64,000 nt of DNA, from assembly GCA_020161065.1 (NCBI GenBank), contig JAIUPH010000039.1, forward strand, positions 62,001 to 126,000, given 5' to 3'. The translations under genes and the position numbers were made by a program. Below, one piece after another: positions 40,240-48,685 of this stretch. Source of the DNA: Pseudomonadota bacterium (GTDB taxonomy: Bacteria > Pseudomonadota > Gammaproteobacteria > Burkholderiales > Burkholderiaceae_C). How positions within the stretch are numbered: the stretch's first letter is position 1; every line of letters starts with the position of its first letter. Below the pieces are notes generated by a model. It saw only the letters and a list, made by a program, of their open reading frames with translations. It did no database searches and was not told where the DNA came from.

Positions 40240-40845
40240 TCACAAATCCGCCGCGTACCGGCGCTCCATGTCCTCGCGAGACTCCGCGGGCGAATGCAGC
40301 CCGGTCTGGTCGCCGATGATCTGCCCAATCGTCGGCAGCGCGCTGCGCGCCACCTGCGCGTCCGCCGCCCACAGCCGCGAGCGCATGAAGGCTTTGGCGC
40401 AATGCAGATAGACGGCCTCCGGTGCGACGCGGATGACCAGCTTGGGCGCGCGCCGCTCGGTCGTGCAGGCGGCGATGTCCGACGCCTCGGTCGACAGCCG
40501 CGCGCGGCCGTTGACGCGCAGCGTCTCGTCGAACCCCGGGATGAGGAACAGCAGACCGATGCGGCCGGTCTGCACGATGTTCTCCAGCGAGTCCAGCCGG
40601 TTGTTGCCGGGGGCATCCGGGATCAGCAGTTCGCCATCGCCTCCGACCTTGACGAACCCCGGACCCCCGCCGCGCGGCGACGCATCGAGCGCGCCCTGCG
40701 GATCGCCCGTGGACAGCACGACGAAAGGCGAGAGCGCGATGAAGTTCCGGCAATGGACATCCAGCGCCGCAATCTGCTTGCGCACGGCGCGCTCGCCCGG
40801 CGGCGCGTAGAGCGCGCGGAGTTCGGTGATCGTTTGGATCGGCAT
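40240..40845 (-). CDS. Pyridoxamine-phosphate-oxidase-fold (FMN) protein
   Basis: A 201-residue split-barrel FMN-binding protein of the PPOX superfamily. The motifs FIALSPFVVLSTGDPQGALD, PRGGGPGFVKV and LLIPDAPGNNRLDSLENI match the MSMEG_1061-type subgroup. AKLVIRVAPEAVYLHCAKAF is the C-terminal strand pair. CTGGAGGTCC before the ATG at 40845 is a strong ribosome binding site and fixes the start. Members reduce or bind FMN-linked substrates, and the specific reaction is unknown. Confidence 0.85.
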   Translation of the reverse strand: MPIQTITELRALYAPPGERAVRKQIAALDVHCRNFIALSPFVVLSTGDPQGALDASPRGGGPGFVKVGGDGELLIPDAPGNNRLDSLENIVQTGRIGLLFLIPGFDETLRVNGRARLSTEASDIAACTTERRAPKLVIRVAPEAVYLHCAKAFMRSRLWAADAQVARSALPTIGQIIGDQTGLHSPAESREDMERRYAADL

Positions 40846-40912
40846 CGGGTGGACCTCCAGCTCAAGCCTTACTGTGCCATCCGCTCGACTGCCAGTGCGT
40901 CGATGTGCCGTG

Positions 40913-41353
40913 CTAGCCGGCACTCTCGACCTCGCACGTCCGCTTGGAAAACTTGGAACGCAAAGAGACGTGATACAGCGACGCCGCTCCAAGTGCGCAT
41001 AGCCAGCAAGACAGCAGCCCAAGAGGACTTGTCAAATAGGTCAGAAATAGATAGGACGCAGCTGCATTCAAGGCGAGACCAAACAGGCCTGCCCGGCGAG
41101 AACGGGGCGATGATCGAGGAACGTACCGTGACAGCAGGGCGAGTGGAAGACTTAGCGTGGCAAGCGCCAGCCCTGCAAGCATAGGCCAGGCAGCAAGCTG
41201 CCAAGCGAGAACCATCTTGAGCTGATGGAACCGTTGGAGTCCGCCGCCGAAGACGAGCCAAGCCAACCCTGACAGCGGGACATGGAGGCTGGCGACGAGA
41301 AGCGGCTCAACCCAGGGGAGTCGAAGCGAAAGTAAGGATCGGAGCATCTTCAT
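40913..41353 (-). CDS. Hypothetical four-helix membrane protein
   Basis: A 146-residue integral membrane protein. Hydrophobic helices occur near 15-37, 47-72, 85-107 and 107-128 (LLSCWLCALGAASLYHVSL). The region's GC content is lower than the rest and its codon use differs, a sign of recent acquisition. No family is recognised. It lies just 3' of the reverse-transcriptase remnant on the same strand. Confidence 0.6.
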   Translation of the reverse strand: MKMLRSLLSLRLPWVEPLLVASLHVPLSGLAWLVFGGGLQRFHQLKMVLAWQLAAWPMLAGLALATLSLPLALLSRYVPRSSPRSRRAGLFGLALNAAASYLFLTYLTSPLGLLSCWLCALGAASLYHVSLRSKFSKRTCEVESAG

Positions 41354-41374
41354 GCGCCAGAGCAGCGGGCTGCG

Positions 41375-42025
41375 TCAACGCCGCCAGTCGATGCGCTCGA
41401 ACAGGCGCTGCAGCCGCTGCGCCTTGCCGGCGTTGAGCTGCGCGGCCCAGGCCAGCTGCCCGCGCAGGTGGTCCTGGAAGCGGGCGTGGCCGTCGCGGTT
41501 GTGCGCCGCAGGCCCGTCGACCACGCAGCGGTGCAGCAAGGCCTTCAGGCGGTCGAACCGTTCGCGCGGCAGGTTGGGCTGGCGGTTGACGACGATGCCG
41601 CAGACCTGCTGGCGTTTGCCCGCGCGGCGGCAGCGGGTCTTGCGGTGGTTGAGCGCGAAGCCTTCGTCGCGCGCGATGCGCGCCACCCAGGCCTCGATGC
41701 GAAGCCGCGCCGCGGCCAGCGAGCGCGGGCCCGAGATCACGATGTCATCTGCATAACGTGTATAGCGCACCTCCAGCGCGCGTGCCAGGCCGTCCAGCCG
41801 CAGGTCCAGCCCGAAGGCGCACAGATTGGCCAGCGCCGGCGAGGTGGGCGCGCCCTGCGGGTGATGCATGAGCAGCCTGGCGTGGAGCGCCATCAGGCTC
41901 ACGCCCCGGATGTGCCAGACGATGGATCGACGGCGGGGCTGCCCCGCCGCGCGAAGAAGGCTTCGCCGAAGCGCCGCTTCGCTTGAACCCTGAGCCGGTG
42001 GCCGCGGGGCGATGATACGCAGCAT
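41375..42025 (-). pseudogene. 5'-truncated retron-type reverse transcriptase remnant
   Basis: Open frame whose last 173 codons are the C-terminal half of a reverse transcriptase. HPQGAPTSPALANLCAF is the RT4 motif. YTRYADDIVIS holds the catalytic YADD (41744-41755). GFALNHRKTR follows, then GIVVNRQPNLPRERFDRL and the C-terminal LFERIDW that ends such proteins. RT0-RT3, including the first catalytic Asp, are absent. The N-terminal 45 residues are unrelated and run through a palindrome cluster. The first half was therefore deleted and the fragment is probably inactive. It directly follows deoA. Confidence 0.75.
41932..41984. repeat. Cluster of overlapping palindromes next to the RT remnant
   Basis: Three adjacent perfect inverted repeats: GGCGGGGC-T-GCCCCGCC (41932-41948), GCGAAG-AAGG-CTTCGC (about 41951-41966) and CGAAGCG-C-CGCTTCG (about 41968-41982). 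The region would fold into stable hairpins. It may be a REP-like element, a scar, or what is left of an RT-linked structured RNA. Confidence 0.6.
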
Positions 42026-42044
42026 CGGGGGCATCCTCTGCCGC

Positions 42045-43367
42045 TCAGGCGCTGCCGACCCGGCCGGCCACCAGCGGCTGCAGTTCTGGCGCCCCATCGC
42101 CGATCGTGAACGCGGCCTGCACCGCGGCCACGGTTTCGTCGGCCGCGCCTTCGTCGGCCGCATGCACCTGGGCCAGCAGCTCGCCGGCCTGCACGGCCCG
42201 GCCCGGCGGCAGCAGGTGCGACAGGCCGACGCGGGGGTCGATGCGGTCGCCCGGCCGCCGGCGGCCGCCGCCGAGGGCGACGACGGCCAGGCCCAGCGCG
42301 CGCACGTCGCAGGCTTGCAGCGTGCCGCCGTGCGGCGCGGGGACGGGGCGGACGACCGGGGCCTGCGGCAACCGGGCATCGCGTAGCACGTCGGACGGGC
42401 CGCCCAGCAGCGCCACCATGCGCGCAAAGCGCTCGGCGGCCGCGCCGCTGTCCAGCGTGGCCTGCAGCGCGGCGGTGGCCGCTGCGGCGTCGGCATGCAG
42501 GCCGCCGTTGACGAGCAGTTCGGCGCCCAGCGCCAGCGTCAATGCCAGCGTGCGCGGCTCGCGCGCGCCGCGGCCCGTGAGGAAGTCGATCGCGTCGCGC
42601 AATTCCAGCGCGTTGCCGGCGGTGGCGCCCAGCACCTGGTTCATGTCGCTCAAGAGCGCCGTCGCGCGCAGGCCGGCGCCGGCGGCGGTGGCCACCAGGC
42701 TCTGCGCCAGCGTGCGCGCCGCGTCCAAGGTTCGGCAAAAGGCGCCGCTACCCAGCTTGACATCGAGCACCAGGCCTTGCAGCCCGGCGGCCAGCTTCTT
42801 GGACAGGATGCTGGCGGTGATCAACGGTACCGATTCGACGGTGGCCGTGACGTCGCGGATGGCGTAGAGCCGGCGGTCGGCCGGCGCCAGGTCGGCCGAG
42901 GCGCCGACGATCGCGCAGCCGCAGGTTTGCAGCGTTAGCCGCAGGCGCTGGTCGCCGGGGTCGACGGTGTAGCCGGACAGCGCCTCCAGCTTGTCCAGCG
43001 TGCCGCCGGTGTGCCCGAGGCCGCGGCCGCTGATCATCGGCACCCAGGCGCCGCAGGCGGCGAGCATCGGCGCCAGCATCAGGCTGAGTTTGTCGCCCAC
43101 GCCGCCGGTGCTGTGCTTGTCCAGCACCGGGCCGGCGGCGTGGGCCCAGGCCAGCACGCGGCCGCTGTCGCGCATGGCCAGCGTCAGCGCGGTGGTCTCG
43201 GCGGTGCTCATGCCGCGGCAGACGATGGCCATCGCCAGCGCGCCGGCTTGCGCGTCGCTGAACGATCCGTCGGTCAGGCCGCGCGCGATGGCGCCGATCT
43301 CGCCCGCCGTCAGCGCCTGGCCGTCGCGCTTGCGGCGGATCAGCTCGGCCGGCGCGGCGTCCGCCAT
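42045..43367 (-). CDS. deoA: Thymidine phosphorylase
   Basis: A 440-residue enzyme that cleaves thymidine with phosphate to give thymine and 2-deoxyribose-1-phosphate. LDKHSTGGVGDKLSLMLAPM is the family phosphate-binding signature, about residues 85-105. ISGRGLGHTGGTLDKLEAL and SILSKKLAAGLQGLVLDVK are also conserved. The ATG at 43367 overlaps the upstream 5'-nucleotidase gene, whose stop codon begins at 43370. It is the last enzyme of the cdd-PNP-nucleotidase-deoA run, so nucleoside salvage is the likely role. Confidence 0.94.
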   Translation of the reverse strand: MADAAPAELIRRKRDGQALTAGEIGAIARGLTDGSFSDAQAGALAMAIVCRGMSTAETTALTLAMRDSGRVLAWAHAAGPVLDKHSTGGVGDKLSLMLAPMLAACGAWVPMISGRGLGHTGGTLDKLEALSGYTVDPGDQRLRLTLQTCGCAIVGASADLAPADRRLYAIRDVTATVESVPLITASILSKKLAAGLQGLVLDVKLGSGAFCRTLDAARTLAQSLVATAAGAGLRATALLSDMNQVLGATAGNALELRDAIDFLTGRGAREPRTLALTLALGAELLVNGGLHADAAAATAALQATLDSGAAAERFARMVALLGGPSDVLRDARLPQAPVVRPVPAPHGGTLQACDVRALGLAVVALGGGRRRPGDRIDPRVGLSHLLPPGRAVQAGELLAQVHAADEGAADETVAAVQAAFTIGDGAPELQPLVAGRVGSA

Positions 43368-43369
43368 GC

Positions 43370-45040
43370 TCAGTTCAACCGCGCCACGCGGTCGGGCGCG
43401 CCGGGCGTCAGGCCGGGGTTGGCCTTGACGAAGGCTTCCAGCGCGTCGATGTCCATCATGCCGGTGCGCGCGTCGCGGCCCTGCTTCAGCACGGTGAAGT
43501 TGTCGCCGCCGCTGGCCAGGAAGCCGTTGACGGTGACGCGCACGGCATCGCCCGCGGCGATGGGTTTGCCGTCGAGCTTCAGGCTGTCGGCCAGCACGCG
43601 CTGGCCCAGCGGGCGCGCGGCGTCCCAGGTGTAGCCGAAGCCCTTGCTGACCTGCAGCACGCGGCCGGCGGCGCTGGGCTGGCCCTGCCACTGCTGCTCC
43701 AGCACCTGCACGAGCTGGGCGCCGGTCAGCGTCAGCGTGACCAGGTTGTTATAGAAGGGCTGCACCGAGAACAGGTTCTCGTAGCGCACCTGGCCGTCGG
43801 CCGGCATCGGCAGCGGGGCGCGGATGCCGCCGGGGTTCATCAGCGCGATCTGCGCGCCGGCGTCGCGCGTGGCGGCGAGCTGGGCGTCGGCGATCACCTG
43901 GCCCAGCGGGCTTTCGCCGTTGGGCGCGGCGGTCGGCGCCAGCGCGCCGCCGATGCGGCCCACCACGCGCTCGGCCAGCGGGCGCGAGAGTTTCTCGTAC
44001 GCGGCGATCAGCGCGGTCTGCCGCGGGTCTTTGGCGAAGGATTCGGTGCGTACGATCTGGTTGTTAGCCTGGGCGCTGGTGACGTCGCCGGTCTTCGGGT
44101 CCAGCACCAGGTCGATCTCGGTGACGATGGTGCCGTACTTGTCGCCGCTGGTGACCAGGCGGCCGTCGATGCGGCAGTTGTAGGCGCGGTGCGTGTGGCC
44201 GCTGATCACCAGGTCCACCGCCTTGTCGAGCTTCTTCACGATGTCGACGATGGGGCCGCTGATGCCGGGGCATTCGTTGTAGTCGCCGGTCGGCGTGCCG
44301 CCTTCGTGGATGAGCACGACGATGGCCTCGATGCCCTGGCGCCGAAGCTCGGGCACCAGCGCGTTGACGGTCTCGGCCTCGTCGCGGAACTGCAGGCCTT
44401 TCACGCCGTCGGGCACCACGATGGTCGGCGTGTCTTTCAGCGTCAACCCGATGAAGGCGACCGGAATGCCCTGGAAGCGCTTGACGTAGTACGGCGCGAA
44501 CAGCGTCTTGCCGGTGGCGGTGTCCAGCGTGCTGGCCGCCAGGTAGCGGTACTGCGCGCCCTTGAACGGCGCCGGGCCCTTGCAGCCGTCGGCCGCACAG
44601 CCGCCGTTCTGCATGCGCAGCAGCTCGGCGGCGCCCTTGTCGAACTCGTGGTTGCCCACGGCCGAGGTCTCCAGCCCCATCAGCGACAGCGACTCGACGG
44701 TGGGCTCGTCCTTGAACAGCGCCGACAGCAGCGGCGAGGCGCCGATCAGGTCGCCAGCGGCCACGAAGATGTGGTTGGGGTTCTTGGCGCGCAGCTGTTG
44801 CACCGCGGTGGCCAGGTGCTCGGCGCCGCCGGCCTTGACGACGACGGTCTTCGTGGGGTCGGCCGGGTCCTTGATGCGGATGCCGCCGGCCGAGGGCAGC
44901 AGGTTGCCGTGGAAGTCGTTGATCGCCAGGATCTTGACGTTGACCGGCTCGCTGGGCCGCAGCGGCGGCAGCGCGGCGCAGCCGGACAGCAGCGCGGCGA
45001 CGGCGAGGGCGATGACGATCGAAGGCGTGCGCTTTGACAT
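43370..45040 (-). CDS. UshA-like metallophosphatase/5'-nucleotidase lipoprotein
   Basis: A 556-residue exported enzyme that hydrolyses nucleotides to nucleosides and phosphate outside the cytoplasm. The lipobox LLSGC has C21. The metallophosphatase domain has NDFHGNLLP, GDLIGASPLLS, GNHEFDKG and SGHTHRAYNC. The C-terminal nucleotidase domain has MNPGGIRAPLP and NGFLASGGDNFTVLKQG. It can feed nucleosides to the BMP-type transporter encoded nearby. It lies between the PNP and deoA genes with short gaps. Confidence 0.92.
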   Translation of the reverse strand: MSKRTPSIVIALAVAALLSGCAALPPLRPSEPVNVKILAINDFHGNLLPSAGGIRIKDPADPTKTVVVKAGGAEHLATAVQQLRAKNPNHIFVAAGDLIGASPLLSALFKDEPTVESLSLMGLETSAVGNHEFDKGAAELLRMQNGGCAADGCKGPAPFKGAQYRYLAASTLDTATGKTLFAPYYVKRFQGIPVAFIGLTLKDTPTIVVPDGVKGLQFRDEAETVNALVPELRRQGIEAIVVLIHEGGTPTGDYNECPGISGPIVDIVKKLDKAVDLVISGHTHRAYNCRIDGRLVTSGDKYGTIVTEIDLVLDPKTGDVTSAQANNQIVRTESFAKDPRQTALIAAYEKLSRPLAERVVGRIGGALAPTAAPNGESPLGQVIADAQLAATRDAGAQIALMNPGGIRAPLPMPADGQVRYENLFSVQPFYNNLVTLTLTGAQLVQVLEQQWQGQPSAAGRVLQVSKGFGYTWDAARPLGQRVLADSLKLDGKPIAAGDAVRVTVNGFLASGGDNFTVLKQGRDARTGMMDIDALEAFVKANPGLTPGAPDRVARLN

Positions 45041-45061
45041 GGCGTTAGCAACTTTCAGAAA

Positions 45062-45880
45062 TCAGATCTCGATCGCCGCCAGCACCGCGCGCATGAGCTG
45101 CAGCGCCTGCGCCTCGCCGGCCTTGGCGGTGGCCAGAGTATGCGCGTGGCTCAGCGCCTGGCGGTCCATGCCGGCGGCCATGTTGGTCAGCAGGCTCAAA
45201 CCCATCACCTTCATCCCGGCGTGGCGCGCCAGGATGGTCTCGGGCACCGTGCTCATGCCCACCGCCTGCGCGCCCAGCAGCCGCGCCATGCGGATCTCGG
45301 CCGGCGTCTCGAACTGCGGTCCCAGAAACCAGGCGTAGACGCCTTCGTGCAGCGTGATGCCCGCGGCCTGCGCCGCGGCCCGGGCCTGCGCGCGAAGGGC
45401 GGCGTCGTAGGCATCGGACAGGTCGACGAAGCGGTCGTCGCCGGGCTCGCCGAACAGCGGCGAGCGCTGCGACAGGTTGAGGTGGTCGCTGATCAGCATC
45501 AGCGAGGCGGGGCGCATCTGTTCGTCGCAGCTGCCGGCGGCGTTGGTCTGCACCAGCAGCTTCACGCCGCAGGCGGCCAGCGTGCGGATGGCGCCTTTCA
45601 TGCCGTCGGCCTCGCCGGTCTCGTAGGCGTGCTTGCGGCCGGCCAGCACCAGCACTTGGCGGCCTTCGATCATGCCGGCGCGCAGCAGCCCCGAATGCCC
45701 GCCGACGCTAAGCCGCGGGAAGGCCGGCAGCTCGGCATAAGGCACCTCGACGGCGTCGGCCACCTGCGCGGCCACCGCGCCCCAGCCCGAGCCGAGCAGG
45801 ATGGCCACCGCGGGGCGGCGGTCGCCCAGATGCTGCGTCAGCCGCGCGCGGCTGGTTTCGATGTCGTCGGCAATGCTCAT
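45062..45880 (-). CDS. Purine-nucleoside phosphorylase
   Basis: A 272-residue phosphorolytic enzyme of the trimeric PNP class (PunA/XapA type). Phosphate-site motifs are LLGSGWG near residue 28, GGHSG and AGRKHAYETGE. The base-binding region has TNAAGSCDEQM and WFLGPQFETPAE, then MSTVPETILARH. The ATG at 45880 overlaps the cdd stop by 4 nt, so translation is coupled. Specificity (guanosine/inosine or xanthosine) is not certain. Confidence 0.93.
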   Translation of the reverse strand: MSIADDIETSRARLTQHLGDRRPAVAILLGSGWGAVAAQVADAVEVPYAELPAFPRLSVGGHSGLLRAGMIEGRQVLVLAGRKHAYETGEADGMKGAIRTLAACGVKLLVQTNAAGSCDEQMRPASLMLISDHLNLSQRSPLFGEPGDDRFVDLSDAYDAALRAQARAAAQAAGITLHEGVYAWFLGPQFETPAEIRMARLLGAQAVGMSTVPETILARHAGMKVMGLSLLTNMAAGMDRQALSHAHTLATAKAGEAQALQLMRAVLAAIEI

Positions 45881-46317
45881 GCGCAAGCGTCCTTCTGCAG
45901 GTGATCGGGTCCGAAGCTGGCCGGCAGCAGCTCGCCCAGCGTGAAGCGCGCGCGCAGGCCGCTGGGGTCGGCAATCAACACCGGAAGGTCGTCGCTGCCG
46001 AACTCGCGCAGCCGCTGCCGGCAGCCGCCGCAAGGCGTGCACAGCGCGGCGCCTTCGCCGACCACCAGCGCCGCCCGCAGCCGCCGCCCGCCGGCCAGCA
46101 CCAGCGCCGACAAGGCGCCGGCCTCGGCACACGCGCCCTGCGGATAGGCCGCGTTCTCGACGTTGCAGCCGGCATGGATGCGCCCCTGCTCGTCCAGCAG
46201 CGCGGCGCCGACCTTGAAGCGCGAGTAGGGCGCGTAGGCCCGCTCGCGAGCGGCGGTGGCGGCGGCAAGCAGGTCGGCCAGCAGTTGCGGCGCTAAGGGT
46301 TCTGATGCAGCGTTCAT
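45877..46317 (-). CDS. cdd: Cytidine deaminase
   Basis: A 146-residue zinc enzyme turning cytidine and deoxycytidine into uridine forms. The catalytic motif C63-A-E65 follows CNVENAAYPQGA. The other zinc ligands are C96 and C99 in PCGGCRQ. YAPYSRFKVGAALL is the N-terminal substrate-binding strand. It heads a run of nucleoside-salvage genes with overlapping starts and stops. The ATG at 46317 gives the tetrameric-type length. Confidence 0.94.
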   Translation of the reverse strand: MNAASEPLAPQLLADLLAAATAARERAYAPYSRFKVGAALLDEQGRIHAGCNVENAAYPQGACAEAGALSALVLAGGRRLRAALVVGEGAALCTPCGGCRQRLREFGSDDLPVLIADPSGLRARFTLGELLPASFGPDHLQKDACA

Positions 46318-46755
46318 TCTTCGATGAAGGGCTTCGGCAGAGTGGCGCGGCGCCGTCCGACGCGCCGCTTGCGGGTCGAACGTTTCGGTGATTTGGTGGG
46401 AACGGGCGACCGGGTTGCAATGATGCGGCAGATGTCGGCCCGGCCCTGCCCCGGCATCGCGCCCGGATTCTGGAGCGGCAGGCACCGCGGCAGCAACGGC
46501 GGTCTCCCGACGTGGCGCGGCGGGGTCTGCCCAGGCGTCGACCTCTCGGCTTTGCTTCCGGCATGCACAATCGTCAAGAAACGCACCGCCATTGCCCGTT
46601 CATGTCGAACGTCAGCTTCGTTGTCGCGCACTTGGTAAGACAGGGCCGAGCGCCGTCGCCTTTCCGAGGACGTGCAGCGACGCTCAACCGGAGTGGTTTC
46701 GGTTAAAGTGTTAGGCAGGATCAGCCGAACGCTGCCGCTCACCGAATCGATCCCA
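46318..46755. other. Gene-poor interval upstream of cdd
   Basis: 438 bp without a gene I can support. GC content is lower than average, and short open frames on both strands show no recognisable motif. It must hold the promoter of the cdd operon (minus strand) and of the gene at 46756 (plus strand). A GTTAGGC heptamer near 46709 has no partner and is not taken as an integron site. Confidence 0.5.
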
Positions 46756-47109
46756 ATGTATAACTGCCCAGCTTGCGGTCAACGCGGTATTCGAGCAGCC
46801 GCGAAGTGGTGGTCGTGGTCGGCCTGTCCTGGCAAATGCCGGCACTGCAAGACCCACGTCTGTGTGTCGGATCGCGACGACGGCGTTCATGTGGTCGCCA
46901 GCGGGCTGCTCCTGACCGCAGGCGGGTTCTTGGCGCTGAGCGTCCAGTCCTCGCTGCCGCTGTGGCTCGCGCTGGCGGCGGCCGTGTTCGTCGTCTTCTG
47001 CAGATGGCACACGCAGCCGCTTGCGCCGCTCACGTCGAAGCAGGTCACGGCGTCTCGCATCGCCGAAGCCGGCTTGTGGACCCTACTGCTGGCCAGCATG
47101 TTTGGCTAA
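46756..47109 (+). CDS. Small zinc-ribbon membrane protein
   Basis: A 117-residue protein. MYNCPACGQRGIRAAAKWW at the N-terminus and PGKCRHCKTHVCVSD supply four Cys residues for zinc (C4, C7, C25, C28 type). Two hydrophobic helices follow (about 43-61 and 64-82), then a short tail. It is a membrane-anchored zinc-ribbon protein of unknown role. Lower GC than its neighbours. The frame is open upstream, but the ATG at 46756 gives the ribbon at the expected place. Confidence 0.68.
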   Translation: MYNCPACGQRGIRAAAKWWSWSACPGKCRHCKTHVCVSDRDDGVHVVASGLLLTAGGFLALSVQSSLPLWLALAAAVFVVFCRWHTQPLAPLTSKQVTASRIAEAGLWTLLLASMFG

Positions 47110-47170
47110 GTGACCTCCGCCCACGGCAATCGCTCCCGGCCATTCGGCTGGCCGCCCCCAAGGAAAGGCC

Positions 47171-47632
47171 ATGCCTTCGCTTGACCACCGCGTTCCGCCG
47201 CCCGCACTCGCGGCGGTGCTCGCCGCTTGCATTTGGGGGCTGTCCCACGTCTTGCCCGGCGTCGACGTGCCGACTTCTGCGCGCGTCGCGCTTACGGTCG
47301 TGATCGCGTTCACCGGCCTGTCGTTCGGCATCGCCGGCACGCTGGCCTTTCGCAAGGCCAGGACCACGGTGAACCCGTTGCGGCCCGAACGCGCCAGCAG
47401 CCTCGTGCTCACCGGCGTCTACCGAATCTCCCGCAACCCGATGTACGTCGGCATGGCGCTGGCGCTGCTGTCCTGGGCCGTGTACCTGGCGTCGCCGCTG
47501 GCCTTGCTGGGGCCGGCGCTCTTCATCGCCTACATCACGCGATTCCAGATCAAGCCCGAAGAGCAAGCCTTGCTGGCCAAGTTCGGCCGGCCCTACGAGC
47601 AGTACATGGCCCGCGTGCGCCGCTGGATCTGA
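47171..47632 (+). CDS. Isoprenylcysteine carboxyl methyltransferase-like membrane protein
   Basis: A 153-residue membrane methyltransferase-family protein (ICMT/PEMT). The signature VYRISRNPMYVGMALALLSW and the C-terminal FGRPYEQYMARVRRWI match bacterial ICMT-like proteins. Four hydrophobic helices are visible. The SAM-binding Pro/Glu motif is in KPEEQALLAKFG. GGAAAGGCC precedes the ATG. The methyl acceptor is unknown. It lies in the lower-GC stretch with the gene at 46756 and is convergent with the nucleoside permease gene. Confidence 0.85.
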   Translation: MPSLDHRVPPPALAAVLAACIWGLSHVLPGVDVPTSARVALTVVIAFTGLSFGIAGTLAFRKARTTVNPLRPERASSLVLTGVYRISRNPMYVGMALALLSWAVYLASPLALLGPALFIAYITRFQIKPEEQALLAKFGRPYEQYMARVRRWI

Positions 47633-47677
47633 GGCCCGGCATGTCGCGCTGGCTGGCCGCGGTGCCGCCGGCCCTGA

Positions 47678-48685
47678 TTACCGCTCCTTGATGTACGGCG
47701 TCCCCAGCGCCTTCGGCGCCGCGGCGCGGCCGATGAAGCCGGCCAGCAGCACCACGGTCATCAAGTAGGGCAGCGCCTGGATGGCCTGTACCGGCACCTG
47801 CCCGCCGCCCAGCGCGGCGGGCAGGGCTACGCCTTGCAGCCGGATGGCCACGGCTTCCAGAAAGCCGAACAGCAGGCAGGCCGCCAGCGCGCCCAGCGGG
47901 TGCCATTTGCCGAAGATCATCGCCGCCAGCGCCATGTAGCCGCGGCCGGCGGTCATGTTGGGGATGAAGCTGGGCGTCAGCGCCAGCACGAGATAACTGC
48001 CGGCCAGTGCGCTGAGCACGCCGTTCAAGGCCAGCGCGGCATAACGCATGCCTTTGACGGACACGCCGGCGGCGTCGATCATCGCCGGGTTCTCGCCGGC
48101 GGCGCGCAGCCGCAGCCCGAAGCGCGTGCGGTACAGCAGCCACCAGACCACGGCCACCGCCGCCAGCGCGAGGTAGACGAAGCCGTCGTGCGACAGCAGC
48201 CCCAGCCCCAGCAGCGGGCCGACCAGCGGCCAGCCCTTCACCGCATCGGCCACGCCCGGCAGCAGCGGGCCCAGGCGCACCGCGTCGGGCAGCGGCGGCG
48301 TCTGGCCGCCCTGCTTGAACCAGGCGATGCCCAGCACCACGGTGAGGCCGGCGGCCGTCATCGTGATGGCCATGCCCAGCACGACCTGGTCGCCGCGGTG
48401 GCTGACGCAGGCGTAGCCGTGCAGCATCGACAAGGCCACGCCCACCGCAATGGCCGCCGCCAGCGCCAGCACCAGCGAGCCGGCGGCCACGCCCATGGCC
48501 GCGGCGGCAAAGGCGCACATCAGCATCTTGCCTTCCAGCCCGAGGTCGATGACGCCCGAGCGTTCGCTCAAGGTGCCGGCCAGCGCGCACAGGATGAGCG
48601 GCGTCGACACGCGCAGCGTCGACGCCAGCACGGTGGCGACCGTCACCTCGTCCACGACGTCACCTCGTCCACGACATCCCCTCAT
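47678..48685 (-). CDS. Nucleoside ABC transporter permease 2
   Basis: A permease of the NupQ/YufQ type, up to 335 residues, with ten or so hydrophobic segments. Conserved STLRVSTPLILCALAGTLSE and GVIDLGLEGKMLM are family marks. YLVLALTPSFIPNMTAGRGY precedes the cytoplasmic loop. It could start at ATG 48685, which overlaps the upstream permease stop by 4 nt, or at GTG 48655 (then DEVTVATVL). A 17-bp duplication lies between the two candidates. Part of the BMP-ATPase-permease-permease operon. Confidence 0.9.
   Translation of the reverse strand: MRGCRGRGDVVDEVTVATVLASTLRVSTPLILCALAGTLSERSGVIDLGLEGKMLMCAFAAAAMGVAAGSLVLALAAAIAVGVALSMLHGYACVSHRGDQVVLGMAITMTAAGLTVVLGIAWFKQGGQTPPLPDAVRLGPLLPGVADAVKGWPLVGPLLGLGLLSHDGFVYLALAAVAVVWWLLYRTRFGLRLRAAGENPAMIDAAGVSVKGMRYAALALNGVLSALAGSYLVLALTPSFIPNMTAGRGYMALAAMIFGKWHPLGALAACLLFGFLEAVAIRLQGVALPAALGGGQVPVQAIQALPYLMTVVLLAGFIGRAAAPKALGTPYIKER
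48642..48675. repeat. 17-bp perfect tandem duplication at the permease start
   Basis: GTCACCTCGTCCACGAC occurs twice in a row (48642-48658, 48659-48675). Because 17 is not a multiple of three it shifts the frame of anything upstream, so the true start of this permease depends on it. Confidence 0.85.

Noticed and set aside
46700-46716. GTTAGGC heptamer resembling an integron attC core
   Set aside because: There is no complementary core at the other end, no integrase and no second site around the small gene that follows.
46314-46742. Minus-strand open frame upstream of cdd
   Set aside because: No ribosome binding site, no motif and Arg/Pro/Ser-rich composition. More likely the leader region of cdd.
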